Positions 9,233 to 18,176 of a DNA stretch of 64,000 nt are shown in pieces; the first letter of the stretch is position 1, and every line of letters starts with the position of its first letter. The stretch lies in the NCBI GenBank assembly GCA_003241785.1, contig QFPW01000007.1, positions 1 to 64,000 on the forward strand, given 5' to 3'. The position numbers were made by a program, and so were the translations under genes. Origin of the DNA: Rhodovulum sulfidophilum (lineage in GTDB: Bacteria; Pseudomonadota; Alphaproteobacteria; Rhodobacterales; Rhodobacteraceae). The notes beneath the pieces are model-generated. The model did not search any database. It worked only from the letters and a program-made list of their open reading frames with translations, and had not been told where the DNA came from.

Positions 9233-9703
9233 TCAGCGCCCGAGATGGCCCAGCCGGTCGAGCAGGCCCTGCAGGATGAAGCCCGCCGCGACATGGTCGA
9301 TCACCTGCGCGCGGCGCCCGCGCGAGGTGTCGGCCTCGAGCAGCGCGCGCTCGGCGGCGACGGTCGAGAGCCGCTCGTCCCAGAAGGTGATCGGCGCCGC
9401 GATCACGCCGGCGAGGTTGCGGGCGAAGGCGCGGGTCGATTGCGCCCGCGGCCCCTCCGAGCCGTCCATGTTGCGCGGCAGGCCCAGCACCACGCCGCCG
9501 ATCCGCCGCTCGGCGATCACCGCCGCGAGCTCGGCGGCGTTCACCCCGAACTTGGCGCGCTTCAGCGTCCGGAGCGGGGTCGCGACGCGGCGCGTCGTGT
9601 CCGAGACGGCGAGCCCGATCGTCTTGTCGCCGAGATCGAGCCCGACCAGCGCCGCTCCGGGCGCGAGCGCCTCGGCGAAGGCGGCGATATCCTCGATGAC
9701 CAT
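9233..9703 (-). CDS. ruvX: Putative pre-16S rRNA nuclease / Holliday junction resolvase RuvX (YqgF)
   Basis: 156 residues with the RNase H-like fold signature GLDLGDKTIGLAVSD near the N-terminus, the middle segment VLGLPRNMDGSEG and the late acidic motif FWDERLST. The conserved Asp and Glu residues are those expected for the YqgF nuclease active site. Bacterial YqgF processes the 5' end of 16S rRNA and has been described as a resolvase-like protein. It lies 15 bases downstream of ccmI on the same strand, so both are probably one transcript. Confidence 0.92.
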   Translation of the reverse strand: MVIEDIAAFAEALAPGAALVGLDLGDKTIGLAVSDTTRRVATPLRTLKRAKFGVNAAELAAVIAERRIGGVVLGLPRNMDGSEGPRAQSTRAFARNLAGVIAAPITFWDERLSTVAAERALLEADTSRGRRAQVIDHVAAGFILQGLLDRLGHLGR

Positions 9704-9718
9704 TCGCGGGTCCTCCGG

Positions 9719-11014
9719 TCAGCGCGCGGTCAGCCCCGCCTCGCGGGCGGCGGCGGCGAGGGTCGCGAGCGCGGCGGGATCGGCGGCGTGGGCGGCCTTC
9801 GCCTTGTCCCAGCTCGCCTGCGCGGCGGCGATCCGGCCGAGCACGCCCTGGGCGCGGATGAGCCGCGCCCAGTCCTCGGCGCCGCCCCCCTCGGCGTCGA
9901 GCCGGGTCGCGAGTTGATCGACCATGCCCTCGACCATCGACTGGCGCGCCTCGGGGCTCATCTCGCCCGCGGCCTCGACGTCGCCCGCGGTCGGCCCCGG
10001 AGCCGCCGGCGGGGTCGCCTCGGGCGGCGGCGGCAGCCCGGCGAGCCGGGCGACCTCGCCGATCTGCGCGCGGATCGTCGGGATCCAGGGCGCTTCCTCG
10101 GGCCCCTCGGCGAGCAGGCCGCTCCACATCCGGTAGGCGAGATCGGGGCGCCCGCCCTGCGCGAGGGTGAGGCCCGAGTAATAGCGCGCGAGCGGGTTGG
10201 AGGGATCGCGCGTCAGCGCCTCGCCCAGCGCCGCCTCGGCCTCGGGCGAGACATAGCCGTCGGTCGCGAGGATCATGTATTCCGCCCATTCGGCGTAATC
10301 CGCCGCGCCCGCGCGGTCGCCGAGGATGCGCAGCACCTCGCCCTGCGCCGCGCGCGCCCCGGCCCAGTCGCCGACGCCCGAGAGCGTGCGGACCAGCAGC
10401 CGGTGGCCGCGCTCGTCGTCGGGCCGGCTTCGCAGCACCTCGCGGAGCTGGTCGATGAGCGCGAGATCCTCGGGCGAGATGCCCGGGACGGCGCCGATCC
10501 TCGGCCCCGGCGGCGTTCCGGCGCCCGGCGCGGCCGCCGGTTCCCCGGCGCGGCGCGCGGCGATCGCCGCCTCGATCTCGGCCTGGCCCGGCCGCTCGGC
10601 CCGCTCGCGCTGCGCGCGCTCGAGCCGCGCGAGGAGGGGCTGGTCCTCGAGCCCGGGCGCGCCGAGCCGGAGGTAGAGAGCGGCGCCGCCGGCGAGGAGC
10701 GCCGCGATCAGCGCGGCGCCGGCGAGGCGGGAGACGCGGCGGGGGCCGGGCGCGCCGGCGGCGGCGTCGGCCTCGGCCGTGGCGAGCAGGCGGCGCGAGA
10801 CCTCGATCTCGGTCGCGCGCGCCTCCGCCTCGGTCATCAGGCCGCGCGCCTTGTCGGCCTCGATCTCGCGCAGCTGGTCGCGGAACACTTTCGCGTCATA
10901 GCGCGCGCGGGGCAGGGCGGCGCCGCGCCCGCGCAGCATCGGGGCGAAGACGAGGGCGAGGCAGCCGAGCGCCATGGCGGCCGCGATCGCCCAGAACAGT
11001 AATGTCGCCGTCAT
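9719..11014 (-). CDS. ccmI: c-type cytochrome biogenesis protein CcmI (CycH)
   Basis: Membrane-anchored chaperone that holds apocytochrome c for heme ligation. The 431 residues start MTATLLFWAIAAAMALGC, a first membrane helix, followed by a charged helix-rich cytoplasmic loop (YDAKVFRDQLREIEADK, then a LMTEAEA segment), a second membrane helix near 105-125 and a periplasmic TPR region. That layout is the CcmI signature. ATG 11014 is chosen because it begins exactly at the first membrane helix. The rest of the ccm genes are not in this window. The gene is divergent from soxB across 218 bases. Confidence 0.92.
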   Translation of the reverse strand: MTATLLFWAIAAAMALGCLALVFAPMLRGRGAALPRARYDAKVFRDQLREIEADKARGLMTEAEARATEIEVSRRLLATAEADAAAGAPGPRRVSRLAGAALIAALLAGGAALYLRLGAPGLEDQPLLARLERAQRERAERPGQAEIEAAIAARRAGEPAAAPGAGTPPGPRIGAVPGISPEDLALIDQLREVLRSRPDDERGHRLLVRTLSGVGDWAGARAAQGEVLRILGDRAGAADYAEWAEYMILATDGYVSPEAEAALGEALTRDPSNPLARYYSGLTLAQGGRPDLAYRMWSGLLAEGPEEAPWIPTIRAQIGEVARLAGLPPPPEATPPAAPGPTAGDVEAAGEMSPEARQSMVEGMVDQLATRLDAEGGGAEDWARLIRAQGVLGRIAAAQASWDKAKAAHAADPAALATLAAAAREAGLTAR

Positions 11015-11232
11015 GCCACCCGTCCTTGCTCCGGGCGCGGAACCTAGGAGGTCGCGGGGCGGGGCGCAATCGGCGAAGGGTCGCAGTCGGGGCCGCCGCC
11101 CGCGCCGCGTCGCAATTCGCCGGGGCATGTCGGGAACGGGCGCGCAAGCGACGGAACCGGGATTGGCGGCGCGGCCCGAATGGGGCAAGAGAACTTCGCC
11201 GCCTTCCGCGACCTTCGGAGCCCGCCTCGCCC

Positions 11233-12480
11233 ATGCGCCGCTATTCCGTCTTCTCGCTCGCCCGCGAAGCCCTGCGTTACCACACCGGATGGGAGCGGGC
11301 CTGGCGCTCGCCCGAGCCGAAGCCGCGCTACGACGTGGTGATCGTCGGCGCGGGCGGCCACGGGCTCGCGACCGCCTATTACCTCGCGAAGAATCACGGG
11401 ATCCGGAACGTCGCGGTGCTCGAGAAGGGCTGGCTCGGCGGCGGCAATACCGGGCGCAACACCACGATCATCCGCTCGAACTACCTCCAGCCCGCCTCGG
11501 CCGCGATCTTCGAGAAGGCGCGCGAGCTCTACGAGGGGCTGAGCCAGGACCTGAACTTCAACGTGATGTTCAGCCCGCGCGGCTGCCTCATGCTCGCGCA
11601 GACCGAGCATGAGCTCCGGGCCTGGAAACGGACCTGGCACGCGAACCGGCTCGCGGGGATCGACACCGAGATGGTGAGCCCCGCGCGGATCAAGGAGATC
11701 GTGCCCGCGATCAACCTCGACGGGCCGCGCTATCCGGTGCTCGGCGGGCTCTGGCAGGCGCGCGGCGGCACCGCGCGGCACGACGCGGTCGCCTGGGGCT
11801 ACGCGCGCGGCGCCTCGGACATGGGCGTCGACATCATCCAGAACTGCGAGGTGACCGGCGTCGACCGCGACGAGACCGGCGTCACCGGGGTGCGCACGAC
11901 GAAAGGCGCGATCGCCTGCGGCAAGCTCTGCATCGTCGTCGCGGGGTCGTCCTCGGTCCTCGCCGAGATGGCGGGCTTCCGGCTGCCGATCGAGAGCCAG
12001 GCGCTGCAGGCGCTGGTCTCCGAGCCGGTGAAGCCCGCGATCGACTGCGTGATCATGGCGAACACGGTGCACGGCTACATCAGCCAGTCCGACAAGGGCG
12101 AGATGGTGATCGGCGGCGGCACCGACGTCTTCAACAACTACACCCAGCGCGGCAGCTTCCAGCACATCGAGGAGACGCTGCGCGCGCTGATCGAGACCTT
12201 CCCGATGCTGAGCCGCCTCAAGATGCTGCGGCAGTGGGGCGGGATCGTCGACATGACCGGCGACCGCTCGCCGATCATCGGCGCGACGCCGGTGCCGGGG
12301 ATCTTCGTCAACTGCGGCTGGGGCACCGGCGGGTTCAAGGCGATCCCGGGCTCCGGCTGGGCCTGCGCCGAGATGGTGGCGAAGGGCAGCCCCGGCGATC
12401 TCGCCGGCCCCTTCGGGCTCGACCGGTTCACCGAGGGGCGGATGATCGACGAAAGCGTCGCCGCCGCCGTCGCGCACTGA
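11233..12480 (+). CDS. soxB: Sarcosine oxidase subunit beta
   Basis: Catalytic subunit of heterotetrameric sarcosine oxidase, which demethylates sarcosine to glycine and passes the one-carbon unit to tetrahydrofolate. 415 residues, the usual SoxB length. A dinucleotide fold GAGGHGLATAYYLA lies at about 40. The RHD motif has H183, the likely covalent FMN attachment point by analogy with beta-His173 of the Stenotrophomonas enzyme (not aligned here). ATG 11233 is used because it gives the family N-terminus MRRYSVFSLAREALRYH. First gene of soxBDAG. Confidence 0.97.
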   Translation: MRRYSVFSLAREALRYHTGWERAWRSPEPKPRYDVVIVGAGGHGLATAYYLAKNHGIRNVAVLEKGWLGGGNTGRNTTIIRSNYLQPASAAIFEKARELYEGLSQDLNFNVMFSPRGCLMLAQTEHELRAWKRTWHANRLAGIDTEMVSPARIKEIVPAINLDGPRYPVLGGLWQARGGTARHDAVAWGYARGASDMGVDIIQNCEVTGVDRDETGVTGVRTTKGAIACGKLCIVVAGSSSVLAEMAGFRLPIESQALQALVSEPVKPAIDCVIMANTVHGYISQSDKGEMVIGGGTDVFNNYTQRGSFQHIEETLRALIETFPMLSRLKMLRQWGGIVDMTGDRSPIIGATPVPGIFVNCGWGTGGFKAIPGSGWACAEMVAKGSPGDLAGPFGLDRFTEGRMIDESVAAAVAH

Positions 12481-12523
12481 TGCCCCGCTCTCCTTTCCCG
12501 ATGCCTGATTTCCGAGGCTTCCC

Positions 12524-12847
12524 ATGCTGTTACTGAGCTGTCCCTATTGCGGCGTGGAAGCCGAGGAGACCGAATTCACCGCCGGCGGGCAGGCGCATCT
12601 GAAGCGCGCCGCCGCGGGCTCGGACGCGGAGGATTTCGCCGCCTATCTCTTCGAGCGGAAGAACCCGCGCGGGGTGCATTTCGAGCGCTGGCGGCACGCC
12701 TATGGCTGCGGCAAGTGGTTCCATGTCGCGCGCGACACCGCGACGCTCGAGATCTTCGGCAGCTATCCCGCGCAGACCTCGGCGCCGCCCGAGGCGCTGG
12801 TCGAGAAGATCAAGGCCCGCCGTCCGGGCTGGGAGGGCTGGTCGTGA
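12524..12847 (+). CDS. soxD: Sarcosine oxidase subunit delta
   Basis: Small zinc-binding subunit of 107 residues. The four metal ligands of the family are present: C6 and C9 in CPYCG, then H58 and C62 in RHAYGCGKWF, matching C6, C9, H59 and C63 of the characterised delta chain. It sits between soxB and soxA, and its stop overlaps the soxA start as GTGA, so translation is probably coupled. Confidence 0.97.
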   Translation: MLLLSCPYCGVEAEETEFTAGGQAHLKRAAAGSDAEDFAAYLFERKNPRGVHFERWRHAYGCGKWFHVARDTATLEIFGSYPAQTSAPPEALVEKIKARRPGWEGWS

Positions 12848-15800
12848 GCACGCGTCTTTCCACCGGCGGCCGGCTGATCGACCGCGCCAGGCCGCTCGGC
12901 TTCAGCTTCAACGGCAAGCAGTTCAAGGGCTTCGCGGGCGACACGCTCGCCGCCGCGCTGCTCGCCAACGGCCAGCTCCTGCAGGGGCGGAGCTTCAAGT
13001 ACCACCGCCCGCGCGGCCCGGTGGCGAGCGGGGTCGAGGAGCCGAACGCGCTCGTGAACCTCGGAACCGGCGCGAGATCGGAGCCGAACGCGCGGACCAC
13101 CACGGCGGAACTACGCGAGGGTCTGGTCGCGAGGTCCCAGAATCACTGGCCCAGCCTCGAATTCGACGTGGGCTCGATCAATGCCCGGGTGTCCCCCCTG
13201 CTCCCCGCCGGTTTCTACTACAAGACCTTCATTCATCCGCGCGCCGCGTGGAAATCGCTGTTCGAACCGGCCATCCGCCGCTCGGCCGGGCTCGGCGTGG
13301 TGCCGGAGACCGGCGACGCGGACCGCTACGAATACCTCTACGCCCATGTGGACGTGCTGGTCGCGGGGGGCGGGGTCTCCGGTCTCGCCGCGGCGCTGGC
13401 CGCCGCCCGCGCCGGGGCGAAGGTGCTGCTCTTCGAACAGGCGCCCCATTGGGGCGGCCGGGCGCTGACCGACGCGCCGGAGATCGACGGCGAGCCCGCC
13501 GCCGACTGGATCGCGGAGACGCTCGCGGCCCTCGACGCGCTGCCGAACGTGACGCGGCGCGCGAGAACCATGGTCTCGGGCGCCTATGACCACGGCTACG
13601 CGCTGGCCGAGGAACGGCTCGACCCGGACGCGGCCTCCGGCCCGCGCGCCCGGCTCTGGCGGGTTCGGGCGAAGCGGATCGTCACCGCGACCGGCGCGCT
13701 GGAGCGCCCGCTCGCCTTCGCCGGCAACGACGTGCCGGGCGTCATGCTCGCCTCGGCGGTGCGCGACTACGCCGAGCTCTACGGCGTCAGCGTCGGCGAC
13801 CGCGTGGTGGTCGTGACCAACAACGACGACGCCTACCGGACCGCGATCGCCCTGAAGCGCGCCGGGCTCACCGTCCCCGCGGTGCTCGACGCGCGGCCCG
13901 TCGCGGCGGGCGCGCTGCCCGAGGCGGCGCGGGCGCTCGGGATCCCGGTCCAGACCGGCCGCGGCGTCGCCTCCGTCAAGGGTGGCAAGGCGGTGACGGC
14001 CGTCGCGGTCTGCGCCCAGGCGGGCGAGGGCGCGGTGCTCGAGGAGATCGCCTGCGACGCGGTCGCGATGTCGGGCGGCTGGTCCCCGGTGGTGCATCTC
14101 TGGTCGCATTCGGGCGGCAAGCTCGCCTGGAACGAGACGCTGGCGCATTTCGCGCCCGATACCGGCCGCCCGCCGCTCGGCGCCGATGGCGCGGGCTTCG
14201 TGATCGCCGCCGGGACCGCCTCGGGCGCGCTGGTCGCCGAGATGGCGATGGTCGACGCCCACGCCGCGGGCCTCCGCGCCGCGCAGGAGCTGGGCTTCGC
14301 GGTCGAGGACACGCCCGGACCCGCGGCGCGGTCGGAAGCGGAAGATCCGATGCTCGCGGTCTGGATGATGCCGCAGGGGGCCGCGCCGAAACTGCGCGCC
14401 AAGGCCTTCCTCGATTTCCAGAACGACGTGAAGGTCTCGGACGTGCGGCTCGCCGCGCAGGAGGGCTATGTCTCGGTCGAGCATACCAAGCGCTACACCA
14501 CGCTCGGCATGGCGACGGATCAGGGCAAGCTCAGCAACATCAACGGCCTCGCGACGCTCGCCCAAGCGCTCGCGATGCCGATCCCGAGCGTCGGCACCAC
14601 GACCTTCCGCCCGCCCTACACGCCGGTGACCTTCGGCAGCCTCGTCGGCGAGGCGCGCGGGTCGCTGTTCAAGCCGACGCGCAGGACGCCGATCGACGCC
14701 TGGTCGGACCAGAACGGCGCGGACTGGGAGCCGGTCGCGGACTGGCGCCGGGCCTATTGCTACCGGCGCGGCGCGGAATCCCGCGAGGAGGCGGTGCGGC
14801 GGGAGGTGCTGAACACGCGCGAGCGCGTGGGCGTGCTCGACGCCTCGACGCTCGGCAAGGTGCTGGTAAAGGGGCCGGACGCGGGCAAGTTCCTCGATCT
14901 CCTCTACACCAACGTCATGTCCTCGCTCGGCATCGGCAAATGCCGCTACGGGCTGATGTGCAATGAGAACGGCTTCCTCTTCGACGACGGCGTGGTGATC
15001 CGGATGGCCGAGGACACTTTCCTCTGCCACACGACGACCGGCGGCTCGGACCGCGTCGTCGCCTGGATGGAGGAATGGCTCCAGACCGAATGGTGGGATC
15101 TGAAAGCCTATGTCGCCAACGTAACCGAGCAATACGCGCAGGTCGCGGTGGTTGGCCCGAAGGCGCGCGCGGTGCTCGAGGCGATCGGCGGGATGGATGT
15201 CTCGAAGGAGGCGATGCCGTTCATGACCTTCGCGGAGGGCGCGCTCGGCGGCATTCCGGCGCGCGTGCACCGGATCTCCTTCTCGGGCGAGCTTTCCTAC
15301 GAAGTCGCGGTGCCGGCGAGCCGCGGCCAGGACTTCTGGGACGCGGTGATGGCGGCGGGCGCCGCGCATGGCATCCAGCCCTATGGCACCGAATGCCTGC
15401 ACGTGATGCGCGCCGAGAAGGGGTTCATCATGATCGGCGACGAGACCGACGGCACGGTGATCCCGCAGGACCTGAACCTCGGCTGGGCGGTGTCGAAGAA
15501 GAAGCAAGACTTCATCGGTAAGCGCGCGCAGGCGCGCTCCGACATGACGCGGCCCGACCGCAAGACGCTGGTCGGGCTCCGGACCGAGGATCCCGCCGCC
15601 GTGCTGCCGGACGGCGCGCACGCGGTCGACGGGCCGGTCGCGGAGAAGGGGCCGACGCGCACCATCGGCCACGTCACCTCGACCTATTTCTCGCCGACGC
15701 TCGGCCATTCGATCGCCATGGCGCTGATCGAGCGCGGCGGCGAGCGGATGGGGCAGGTGCTCGACTTCCCGCTCGAGGGCGGCAAGGTCCTGCGCGCCAC

Positions 15801-15852
15801 GGTCTGCGACCCGGTGTTCCTCGACAAGGAAGGGAGCCGCCAGAATGCCTGA
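12844..15852 (+). CDS. soxA: Sarcosine oxidase subunit alpha
   Basis: Large subunit of 1002 residues. The N-terminus resembles a ferredoxin-like Fer2_4 domain without cluster cysteines (FKGFAGDTLAAALLANG). It is followed by a dinucleotide-binding fold from D170 (DVLVAGGGVSGLAAAL) that binds NAD in characterised enzymes. From about 627 to 990 comes a GcvT-like aminomethyltransferase domain that receives the methylene group on tetrahydrofolate (VGVLDASTLGK and the CRYGLMCNENGFLFDDG region). GTG 12844 overlaps the soxD stop by GTGA and gives the typical MSTRLSTGGRLIDR start. Its end overlaps soxG by 8 bases. Confidence 0.97.
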   Translation: MSTRLSTGGRLIDRARPLGFSFNGKQFKGFAGDTLAAALLANGQLLQGRSFKYHRPRGPVASGVEEPNALVNLGTGARSEPNARTTTAELREGLVARSQNHWPSLEFDVGSINARVSPLLPAGFYYKTFIHPRAAWKSLFEPAIRRSAGLGVVPETGDADRYEYLYAHVDVLVAGGGVSGLAAALAAARAGAKVLLFEQAPHWGGRALTDAPEIDGEPAADWIAETLAALDALPNVTRRARTMVSGAYDHGYALAEERLDPDAASGPRARLWRVRAKRIVTATGALERPLAFAGNDVPGVMLASAVRDYAELYGVSVGDRVVVVTNNDDAYRTAIALKRAGLTVPAVLDARPVAAGALPEAARALGIPVQTGRGVASVKGGKAVTAVAVCAQAGEGAVLEEIACDAVAMSGGWSPVVHLWSHSGGKLAWNETLAHFAPDTGRPPLGADGAGFVIAAGTASGALVAEMAMVDAHAAGLRAAQELGFAVEDTPGPAARSEAEDPMLAVWMMPQGAAPKLRAKAFLDFQNDVKVSDVRLAAQEGYVSVEHTKRYTTLGMATDQGKLSNINGLATLAQALAMPIPSVGTTTFRPPYTPVTFGSLVGEARGSLFKPTRRTPIDAWSDQNGADWEPVADWRRAYCYRRGAESREEAVRREVLNTRERVGVLDASTLGKVLVKGPDAGKFLDLLYTNVMSSLGIGKCRYGLMCNENGFLFDDGVVIRMAEDTFLCHTTTGGSDRVVAWMEEWLQTEWWDLKAYVANVTEQYAQVAVVGPKARAVLEAIGGMDVSKEAMPFMTFAEGALGGIPARVHRISFSGELSYEVAVPASRGQDFWDAVMAAGAAHGIQPYGTECLHVMRAEKGFIMIGDETDGTVIPQDLNLGWAVSKKKQDFIGKRAQARSDMTRPDRKTLVGLRTEDPAAVLPDGAHAVDGPVAEKGPTRTIGHVTSTYFSPTLGHSIAMALIERGGERMGQVLDFPLEGGKVLRATVCDPVFLDKEGSRQNA

Positions 15853-16393
15853 GACCCGCAAGTCCGAGTTGACCGTGACCCGGCTCGCCCCGCGCGGGAT
15901 GGTGACGATCCGCGCCGATTTCGCGGCCCCGGGCGCGCAGGCGGCGCTGCTCGCGGCCACCGGCTGCGTGATGCCGGGCCAGCGGCGGATCGCCTTCGAG
16001 GGCGACCGGGCGCTCGCCTGGATGTCGCCCGACGAGGCGATGCTGTTCCTGCCGGTCGCGCAGGCTCCCGGCATCCCCGCCGCGATCGCCGAGGCGCTGG
16101 GCGACGCGCCGCATCTCGCGGTCGACGTCTCCGACGCGCGGGCGATCTTCCGGATCGCGGGACCGGGCGCGCGGATGGCGCTCGCCAAGGGCGCGCCGAT
16201 CGATCTCTCGCCGGCGGGCTTCGGTCCCGGCGACTTCCGCCGCACCCGGCTGGGGCAGGTCGCGGCGGCGCTCTGGATGCCCGAGGCGGGGGTGCTCGAG
16301 CTCATGTGCTTCCGCTCGGTCGCCGACTTCGTCGAGGACTGGCTCGCGATGGCCATCCGCTCGGCCGACGCCGGCCTCTTCGCCGAAAGCTGA
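15845..16393 (+). CDS. soxG: Sarcosine oxidase subunit gamma
   Basis: Structural subunit of 182 residues, related to GcvT-type folds, with the family segments RRIAFEGDRALAWMSPDEAM (about 43-62) and a C-terminal SVADFVEDWLAMAIR. It is fourth in soxBDAG and overlaps soxA by 8 bases (ATGCCTGA), a tight coupling expected for subunits made in equal amounts. The operon ends here, followed by two stem-loops. Confidence 0.95.
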   Translation: MPETRKSELTVTRLAPRGMVTIRADFAAPGAQAALLAATGCVMPGQRRIAFEGDRALAWMSPDEAMLFLPVAQAPGIPAAIAEALGDAPHLAVDVSDARAIFRIAGPGARMALAKGAPIDLSPAGFGPGDFRRTRLGQVAAALWMPEAGVLELMCFRSVADFVEDWLAMAIRSADAGLFAES

Positions 16394-16439
16394 TCCCGGG
16401 CCGCGTCACCGCCCGGGGATGTTCCGCCCCCGGCGGAAC
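16393..16439 (+). terminator. Tandem GC-rich hairpins after soxG
   Basis: Two stem-loops follow the soxG stop. ATCCCGGGC pairs with the GCCCGGGGAT side with one bulged G (16393-16420). GTTCCGCC pairs perfectly with GGCGGAAC around a three-base loop (16421-16439). No T-run follows, so these may be a factor-dependent terminator or a 3'-end protecting structure rather than a classical intrinsic terminator. Confidence 0.45.
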
Positions 16440-16452
16440 GCGCGTATACTAT

Positions 16453-16494
16453 CCCCCCGACCCGCGCCGGACATTGGTGGCGCGGGTCGGGGGG
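16453..16494 (+). promoter_or_regulatory. Perfect 16-bp stem-loop upstream of the binding-protein gene
   Basis: CCCCCCGACCCGCGCC (16453-16468) and its exact complement (16479-16494) enclose a 10-base loop. The hairpin lies 42 bases before the first binding-protein start and is followed by ATTGAAAG, not by T residues. It could be a leader attenuator, an operator dyad, or the last part of sox termination. Confidence 0.55.
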
Positions 16495-16536
16495 ATTGAA
16501 AGCGGCGCCGCGCGAAGCGCCCGGAGGGAGGACAGC

Positions 16537-17289
16537 ATGAAATTCCTGACCGGCGCCGCCGCGGCGCTGCTCATCGGCGCGGGACAACCCGCGCTCGCGC
16601 TCGGCATCTGCTTCGAGGGCACCTATCCGCCGTTCTCGGAACTCGCGGACGACGGGACGCCGATCGGCTTCGACATCGACGTCGCCCAGGCGCTCTGCGC
16701 CGCGCTCGGCGAGCAATGCGACTTCGTACAGACCGACTGGGCGGACATGATCCCGGCGCTGACCGGCAAGCGCTGCGACGCCATCGTCGCCTCGATGTCC
16801 GACACGCCGGAACGGCGCGAGCGCATCGCCTTCACCGCCCCCTACTACCGCTCGCCGATCCGCTTCGTCGGGCCCGCGACCGAGGCCGGGCCCGACTGGC
16901 CCGGGTCGCGCCCGATCGGGGTGCAGCTCGGCACGATCAACCAGACCTACATGGAGGCGCATTTCCCGGCGACGCCGCTGCGGCTCTACGGCAACCAGGA
17001 GCATCTCCTGCTCGATCTCTACGCCGGCCGGGTCGACGCGGTGCTGGGCGAGGTGGCGCAGCTCGACACCGGGTTCCTCCGCACGCCGGCGGGCGAGGGC
17101 TTCGTCTTCATCGGCGCGCCGATGTTCGACCCGGCGATCCAGGGCTCGGGGGCGGCGATCGGCGTGCGCGGGGAGGACACCGGGCTGCGCGACCGGCTGA
17201 ACGCCGCGCTCTGGGAGCTGCGCGAGGCCGGCGCGCTGCGCGCGATCTCCGAGCGGTATTTCGACACCGACATCACCGCGGCCGACTGA
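16537..17289 (+). CDS. Polar amino-acid ABC transporter substrate-binding protein (first paralog)
   Basis: Periplasmic binding protein of 250 residues from ATG 16537, preceded by GGAGGGAGG. It has a signal peptide of about 23 residues ending PALA, then a HisJ/ArtJ-type fold: CFEGTYPPFSE, GFDIDVAQALC, IVASMSDTPERRERIAFT and QLGTINQTYMEAHFP. The arginine of the SMS-T--R segment that binds the ligand carboxylate is present. The position that is normally the amino-binding Asp is Glu (E172). It has a close paralog 87 bases downstream and shares the locus with two permeases, so it probably delivers an amino acid or related amine. Sarcosine itself is possible given the sox operon upstream, but this is inference. 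Confidence 0.9.
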   Translation: MKFLTGAAAALLIGAGQPALALGICFEGTYPPFSELADDGTPIGFDIDVAQALCAALGEQCDFVQTDWADMIPALTGKRCDAIVASMSDTPERRERIAFTAPYYRSPIRFVGPATEAGPDWPGSRPIGVQLGTINQTYMEAHFPATPLRLYGNQEHLLLDLYAGRVDAVLGEVAQLDTGFLRTPAGEGFVFIGAPMFDPAIQGSGAAIGVRGEDTGLRDRLNAALWELREAGALRAISERYFDTDITAAD

Positions 17290-17376
17290 GGGCGCGGCCC
17301 GGCGCGGACGCGTCTCTTGACGCGCCGCGCCGGGCTCTTACGGTGGGTCCCCGCACAGCACAGGAGAGCCCAGCGC

Positions 17377-18138
17377 ATGACCCGCATCCTCCGCCTCGCC
17401 GCGGCCGGCCTTTTGATCGGGGCGGCGGCGCCCGCGATGGCGATGAACATCTGCGTCGAGGGTGCCTATCCGCCGTTCTCGGAAACCGCGCCCGACGGGT
17501 CGGTCGTCGGCTTCGACATCGACATGGCCAACGCGCTCTGCGCCCAGATCGGCGAAAGCTGTACGATGGTGAAGGTCGACTGGGACGGGATCATCCCCGC
17601 GCTGCTCGAGAAGAAATGCGACGCGATCGTCGCCTCGATGTCGATCACCGAGGACCGCAAGCAGGTCATCGACTTCACCAAGAAATACTACCAGACCCCG
17701 GCGCGCTTCGTGGCGCCGAAGGGCAGCGACCTCGAATTCACCCCCGAGGGGCTCGCGGGCAAGGTGGTGGGCGTCCAGCGCGGCACGATCCACCAGGCCT
17801 TCATGGAGGGCGAGTTCCCGGACACCACGCTGCAGCTCTACGGCACCCAGGACGAGATGACGCTCGACCTCACCTCGGGCCGGATCGACGCGGCGATGGC
17901 CGACAGCGTGGCGCTCGACCTCGGCTTCCTGCGCACGCCGGCGGGCGCCGACTACGCCTTCTACGGCGAGTCCTACTCGATCCCGAAATACCATGGCGAG
18001 GGCGCCGGGATCGGGGTGCGCAAGGAGGATACCGAGCTGCGCGACAAGCTCACGGCGGCGATCGACGCGATCCGGGCCGATGGCGAGTACGCGACGATCG
18101 AGAAGAAGTATTTCGACTTCGACGTCTATGGCAACTGA
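17377..18138 (+). CDS. Polar amino-acid ABC transporter substrate-binding protein (second paralog)
   Basis: Periplasmic binding protein of 253 residues with a signal peptide ending APAMA, about half identical by eye to the preceding gene product. Motifs: CVEGAYPPFSE, GFDIDMANALC, IVASMSITEDRKQVIDFT, QRGTIHQAFMEGEFP, and the canonical ligand Asp D176 in AMADSVALDLGFL. Start ATG 17377 with CAGGAG upstream. This copy keeps the usual HisJ/ArtJ binding residues. A perfect 8-bp hairpin follows its stop before the permease genes, a common way to keep binding protein in excess over membrane subunits. Confidence 0.92.
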   Translation: MTRILRLAAAGLLIGAAAPAMAMNICVEGAYPPFSETAPDGSVVGFDIDMANALCAQIGESCTMVKVDWDGIIPALLEKKCDAIVASMSITEDRKQVIDFTKKYYQTPARFVAPKGSDLEFTPEGLAGKVVGVQRGTIHQAFMEGEFPDTTLQLYGTQDEMTLDLTSGRIDAAMADSVALDLGFLRTPAGADYAFYGESYSIPKYHGEGAGIGVRKEDTELRDKLTAAIDAIRADGEYATIEKKYFDFDVYGN

Positions 18139-18143
18139 ACGGC

Positions 18144-18162
18144 CCGGGGGCTGAGCCCCCGG
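18144..18162 (+). promoter_or_regulatory. Intercistronic hairpin between binding protein and permeases
   Basis: CCGGGGGC and GCCCCCGG form a perfect 8-bp stem with a TGA loop, 5 bases after the stop and 14 bases before the permease start. It is likely to lower expression of the permeases or stabilise the upstream messages. Confidence 0.5.
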
Positions 18163-18176
18163 CGGGCGCCGCCGCG

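Noticed and set aside
13111..17004. Very long open frame on the minus strand opposite the sox operon
   Set aside because: It is antisense to soxA and soxG, whose motifs are certain; long antisense frames are expected at this GC content. The Arg/His/Gly-rich product has no domain.
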